Below, piece after piece: positions 5,620 to 10,048 of a DNA stretch of 10,048 nucleotides (the first letter of the stretch is position 1; each line of letters starts with the position of its first letter). The notes beneath the pieces were generated by a model. The model searched no databases and was not told the origin of the DNA. It was given only the letters and a program-made list of their open reading frames with translations. The position numbers were made by a program, and so were the translations under genes. The stretch covers positions 1-10,048 of the forward strand of contig NZ_JALNWM010000124.1 in assembly GCF_023230885.1 (NCBI RefSeq), written 5' to 3'. The DNA is from Desulfocurvus sp. (GTDB lineage Bacteria > Desulfobacterota > Desulfovibrionia > Desulfovibrionales > Desulfovibrionaceae).

Positions 5620-6899
5620 GGGGCCTCCCGCTCCGGTTGGCGTTCCGGGGCTTCGGTGACGGTGGCGAAGAACAGTTCGTCCATGGTCTCCAGCAGCGGG
5701 GCGAAGAGTCCGCCGAAGTCCATGTGCGCCCCGAAGAGCGCCAGTCGCTGGCCTGTGAGCACCTCCTCGGGGATGGCGTTGATGGTGCCCGACATGGTCA
5801 TGGCCAGCCGCTCGGCCAGCAGGTAGCCCGCCAGCCCGTGGCGGAACTGCTCCAGCCGTTCCATGAACTCCGCCCGGCGCGCGAGCCACAGCCGCGCGGC
5901 CCCGGGCCCGGGCTCCAGGTTCTGCACCTGGCAGACCAGCGAGTGCAGGGCGTTCAGCGCGCCGCCCGGGATGCCCCGGCGCCAGCCGAACAGCCAGGCG
6001 TTGCGCCGGAAGAACAGCCACTGGTCCTGCCCCTGGGCGATGCTGGCCTCCAGGCCCGCCTTGGCCGCGGCCAGGGCCGCGCCCCCGGCCTCGTCGGGCC
6101 AGCGCCGGGTCAGGGTCTCCAGGTTCCAGGCCGGGGTCGGCCCGCCGTGGGCCGGGGCCAGCCCCGCCAGCTCGCGCACCAAGTGCACCAGCCAGGCGTT
6201 GGCCTGGGGCGAGGCCGGGGTTTCCAGGTGCGAGTAGCTGAGCACATAGCGCCCGGCGCCGTAGTGGCCCTCCACCAGGCAGGGCTGCCCGGTCATGTAG
6301 TGCGGCCAGATGGCCAGGCCGTATTGGGTCTCCAGGTCCTCCAGCGGCCCCCGGGGGATGCTCGCCAGGGGCAGGTCCGCAGTCCAGAAGTCCGGCCCGG
6401 GCTCGGTGTAGGCCGCCAGCACGCGCACGGCCTCGCAGGGCTCGTACTCGAAGCGCGCGGGCCACCACACGGGCAGCAGCGGCGCCGGGCCGATGCCCGG
6501 CGGCACCAGGGCGTTGTCCTGGGCCGGGCGCACATGGATGTGCCCGGAGTTGGTGTGCTGGATGCGGTCGGAGAACGCCCGGCGCTTCCAGGGGCACAGG
6601 CCAAGCCCGTCGCGGCCGGTCAGCCCCAGCCCCGCGCCGCCGCAAAAGCCCAGGTACACCCCGCCCCCGCGCACATAGTCGCGCACGGCGGCCACGCCCT
6701 CGGGCCCCAGCGCGGCGAACTTGCGCCGCGCCGTACCCCCCGGCACCACCAGCGCCGCCGGAGGGTTGCGGGAAAGCGCGCCCTGGGCTATCTCCCTTGC
6801 GCGCAACAGGCGGTGGGGCAGCCCCAGCGCGCGCAGCGCGCGCCAGACCAGAAGCCCCCAGATGTGCGACTCGTCCCAGTAGATGTGGATGCTTGACAT
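5616..6899 (-). CDS. BPL_N/class I glutamine amidotransferase-like protein
   Basis: The 427-residue product has an N-terminal amidotransferase-like fold: a first strand SSIHIYW, then AALVVPGGTARRKFAALG, DYVRGGGVYLGFCGGAGLGL with a candidate nucleophile Cys86, and later SYSHLETPASP supplying a candidate His224 and Glu226. The PGG, the G-x-C-G-G-A elbow and the H-x-E match the BPL_N group (the domain at the N-terminus of eukaryotic biotin-protein ligase), whose bacterial members are uncharacterised. Residues from about 250 to the end are helical, contain two Trp-rich stretches, and are not recognised. No signal peptide is seen. The start is uncertain: ATG 6899 has GGGAG too close, while ATG 6914, five codons earlier, has no clear ribosome site. 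I chose 6899 because the fold's first strand follows directly. It overlaps the transporter gene by 4 bp, suggesting a joint function. Confidence 0.75.
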   Translation of the reverse strand: MSSIHIYWDESHIWGLLVWRALRALGLPHRLLRAREIAQGALSRNPPAALVVPGGTARRKFAALGPEGVAAVRDYVRGGGVYLGFCGGAGLGLTGRDGLGLCPWKRRAFSDRIQHTNSGHIHVRPAQDNALVPPGIGPAPLLPVWWPARFEYEPCEAVRVLAAYTEPGPDFWTADLPLASIPRGPLEDLETQYGLAIWPHYMTGQPCLVEGHYGAGRYVLSYSHLETPASPQANAWLVHLVRELAGLAPAHGGPTPAWNLETLTRRWPDEAGGAALAAAKAGLEASIAQGQDQWLFFRRNAWLFGWRRGIPGGALNALHSLVCQVQNLEPGPGAARLWLARRAEFMERLEQFRHGLAGYLLAERLAMTMSGTINAIPEEVLTGQRLALFGAHMDFGGLFAPLLETMDELFFATVTEAPERQPEREAP

Positions 6900-6920
6900 T
6901 GCTCCCGTGCTCATTAGGCT
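6893..6920 (+). promoter_or_regulatory. Promoter of valS
   Basis: A perfect -35 TTGACA (6893-6898) and TAGGCT (6915-6920) are spaced by 16 bp, the same -10 style as the one upstream of the histidine-rich gene. Transcription would start near 6927, giving a leader of about 80 nt. The -35 box lies over the start codon of the divergent amidotransferase-like gene. Confidence 0.6.
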
Positions 6921-6928
6921 GTTGGTCC

Positions 6929-6949
6929 GCCCGGCGCCGGGCCCGGCGC
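6929..6949. repeat. Two overlapping GC palindromes in the valS leader
   Basis: GCCCGGCGCCGGGC (6929-6942) and GCGCCGGGCCCGGCGC (6934-6949) are both perfect palindromes sharing 9 bases, so a transcript could form one or the other but not both. They lie just after the likely valS transcription start. No terminator T tract or leader peptide accompanies them. Confidence 0.5.
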
Positions 6950-6962
6950 GCGCGCATCCATG

Positions 6963-6975
6963 TTTCCTAAGGAAA
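6963..6975. promoter_or_regulatory. Palindrome TTTCC-TAA-GGAAA upstream of valS
   Basis: This perfect inverted repeat with a 3-bp centre overlaps a second palindrome, GGAAATTTCC (6971-6980), so three half-sites stand in a row. The same half-sites and spacing occur at 3223-3235. It may be an operator acting on valS, on the divergent operon, or on both. Confidence 0.35.
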
Positions 6976-6992
6976 TTTCCGCGCAAAGTGAA
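6964..6992 (-). promoter_or_regulatory. Weak candidate promoter for the amidotransferase/AI-2E operon
   Basis: On the minus strand, TTCACT (6992-6987) and TAGGAA (6969-6964) are 17 bp apart, with four and three consensus matches. The -10 half lies inside the TTTCC-TAA-GGAAA palindrome, so a protein bound there could affect this promoter. Base matching only. Confidence 0.25.
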
Positions 6993-7007
6993 GGAGAGGA
7001 ACGCCCC

Positions 7008-9665
<2,658 letters not shown>

Positions 9666-9703
9666 GGCCGGGCCAGAGAGGCGCGGCAGGGCAAGGCGGG
9701 GGA

Positions 9704-9796
9704 GGGGGGAACCCCTTTTCTTGAGGAGAAAAGGGGTTCCCCCGTCCCCCGCGCCCCCTCCCCCCGCCCCCAAAGACCTTTTTCTTTGGGGGCGGG
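9704..9796 (+). repeat. Two-hairpin dispersed repeat element, copy 1
   Basis: Hairpin B (9705-9743) is followed by a C-rich spacer and hairpin A. Hairpin A pairs CCCGCCCCCAAAGA (9763-9776) with TCTTTGGGGGCGGG (9783-9796) around a 6-nt CCTTTT loop, a perfect 14-bp stem. G/C runs bounding A/T blocks within strong stems resemble REP-like intergenic elements that I recall as common after genes in high-GC Desulfovibrio-type genomes. The match to such families is from memory of style, not from a search. Confidence 0.55.
9705..9743 (+). terminator. Strong hairpin, likely valS terminator and repeat module B
   Basis: A 17-bp perfect stem pairs GGGGGAACCCCTTTTCT (9705-9721) with 9727-9743 around a TGAGG loop, 39 bp after the valS stop. 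The T run is inside the stem, not after it, so this is not a canonical intrinsic terminator. It is, however, the first strong structure downstream. It forms the left half of a repeat element with the hairpin at 9763-9796. Confidence 0.6.
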
Positions 9797-9932
9797 AGGG
9801 TTGTTCCGGGGCGGGTTTGCCGGGCGCCGGGACGGGTTTGGGGCGAAGCGTCCGGGCGCTGGGATATTTTCGGGGCGGAGGCTTCAGGGCCGGGGGCCCG
9901 GGCCTGGGTGGCCCGCCCGTGTGGTTTTCCCG

Positions 9933-9953
9933 GGGAGCGGTGCTCCCTTTGGT
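9933..9953 (+). terminator. Small terminator-like hairpin
   Basis: GGGAGC (9933-9938) pairs with GCTCCC (9942-9947) around GGT, followed by TTTGGTTT. It could end read-through from valS or a short transcript from the middle segment. The stem is only 6 bp. Confidence 0.3.
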
Positions 9954-9974
9954 TTCATCAACAATCCTGGCCGT

Positions 9975-10048
9975 CTCCCGAAAACCCCAACGACAGGTTT
10001 TTGGGAGGGGGGATGGGGTCCGGGGAAGGGGGGAGCCCTTTTTCCCCA
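9975..10048 (-). repeat. Two-hairpin dispersed repeat element, copy 2 (inverted, cut by window end)
   Basis: Hairpin A pairs CTCCCGAAAACC (9975-9986) with GGTTTTTGGGAG (9996-10007), 12 bp with one G-T wobble. A spacer GGGGGATGGGGTCCGGGGA and a G-rich start of hairpin B (GGGGGGAGCCCTTTTT) follow up to the window end. The order A-spacer-B is the mirror of copy 1. The copies are diverged in sequence but alike in plan. Confidence 0.45.

Larger units (their letters stand above)
9666..10048. other. Gene-free, G-rich repeat region after valS
   Basis: No coding frame with a plausible start, ribosome site or family pattern is seen in these 383 bases. They contain two hairpin-rich elements in opposite orientation (9704-9796 and 9975-10048) and a 178-bp middle segment with smaller inverted repeats. 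G runs are frequent on the plus strand: 9788-9811 and 10003-10033 both fit the four-run G-quadruplex pattern. Confidence 0.7.

Noticed and set aside
6960..7007. Earlier ATG of valS adding 16 residues
   Set aside because: No ribosome site precedes it, while AAGGAGAGGA lies properly before ATG 7008; the extra residues would include the palindrome and ribosome-site sequence.
6927..7007. T-box or valine-rich leader peptide controlling valS
   Set aside because: The leader of about 80 nt is too short for a T-box, lacks its conserved sequence, and encodes no run of Val codons.
9975..10007. Intrinsic terminator of an incoming minus-strand gene
   Set aside because: The stem fits, but no minus-strand coding sequence enters from the right edge within the window and no T tract follows on that strand; the repeat interpretation explains it better.

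Overview
The window is very GC-rich, with G/C-ending codons nearly throughout, two GTG starts backed by clear ribosome binding sites, and promoter-like sequences of the TTGACA/TAGGxT kind. The chemotaxis-receptor linker at the left edge, the YkgJ and AI-2E proteins, and the C-rich/G-rich hairpin repeats at the right edge together suggest a sulfate-reducing Desulfovibrio-type bacterium (Desulfovibrionales). This is inferred from style and protein flavour; there is no rRNA or other decisive marker.

Layout. 1-177 is an internal piece of a methyl-accepting chemotaxis protein. It stops abruptly at a GATC and is followed, in a different frame, by the C-terminal membrane part of an O-antigen ligase-like protein (178-486). 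This looks like a chimeric junction, not a gene fusion. Next comes a minus-strand pair: a cytoplasmic protein fusing a cysteine-less rhodanese-like domain to a YceI-like domain (2193-1273), then a SYLF/Ysc84-type lipoprotein (1237-500). Divergent from it is a metallo-beta-lactamase-fold hydrolase of the dihydropterin-phosphate-synthase-like group (2311-3141).

The middle holds a small metal-handling neighbourhood on the plus strand. A 116-residue protein of about 40% histidine, headed by a CxxCGC motif like the nickel-binding N-terminus of HypB (3251-3601), is followed by a YkgJ-type CxxCxxCC cysteine-cluster protein (3753-4430). A perfect 16-bp hairpin separates these from a convergent minus-strand operon. 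In that operon a BPL_N/glutamine-amidotransferase-like protein (6899-5616) overlaps an AI-2E family membrane transporter (5619-4507) by 4 bp.

The right third is valS (7008-9665), valyl-tRNA synthetase, divergent from that operon, with a strong promoter lying over the neighbour's start codon. After valS there are 383 bp without a gene. They hold two hairpin-rich, G-rich elements that appear to be copies of one dispersed repeat in opposite orientations; the second is cut by the window end.

Most of the window is ordinary housekeeping and accessory sequence. The items most worth a second look are the stand-alone HypB-N-like histidine protein, the cysteine-less rhodanese-YceI fusion, the amidotransferase/transporter pair, a TTTCC-N3-GGAAA palindrome found upstream of two genes, and the chimeric left edge.
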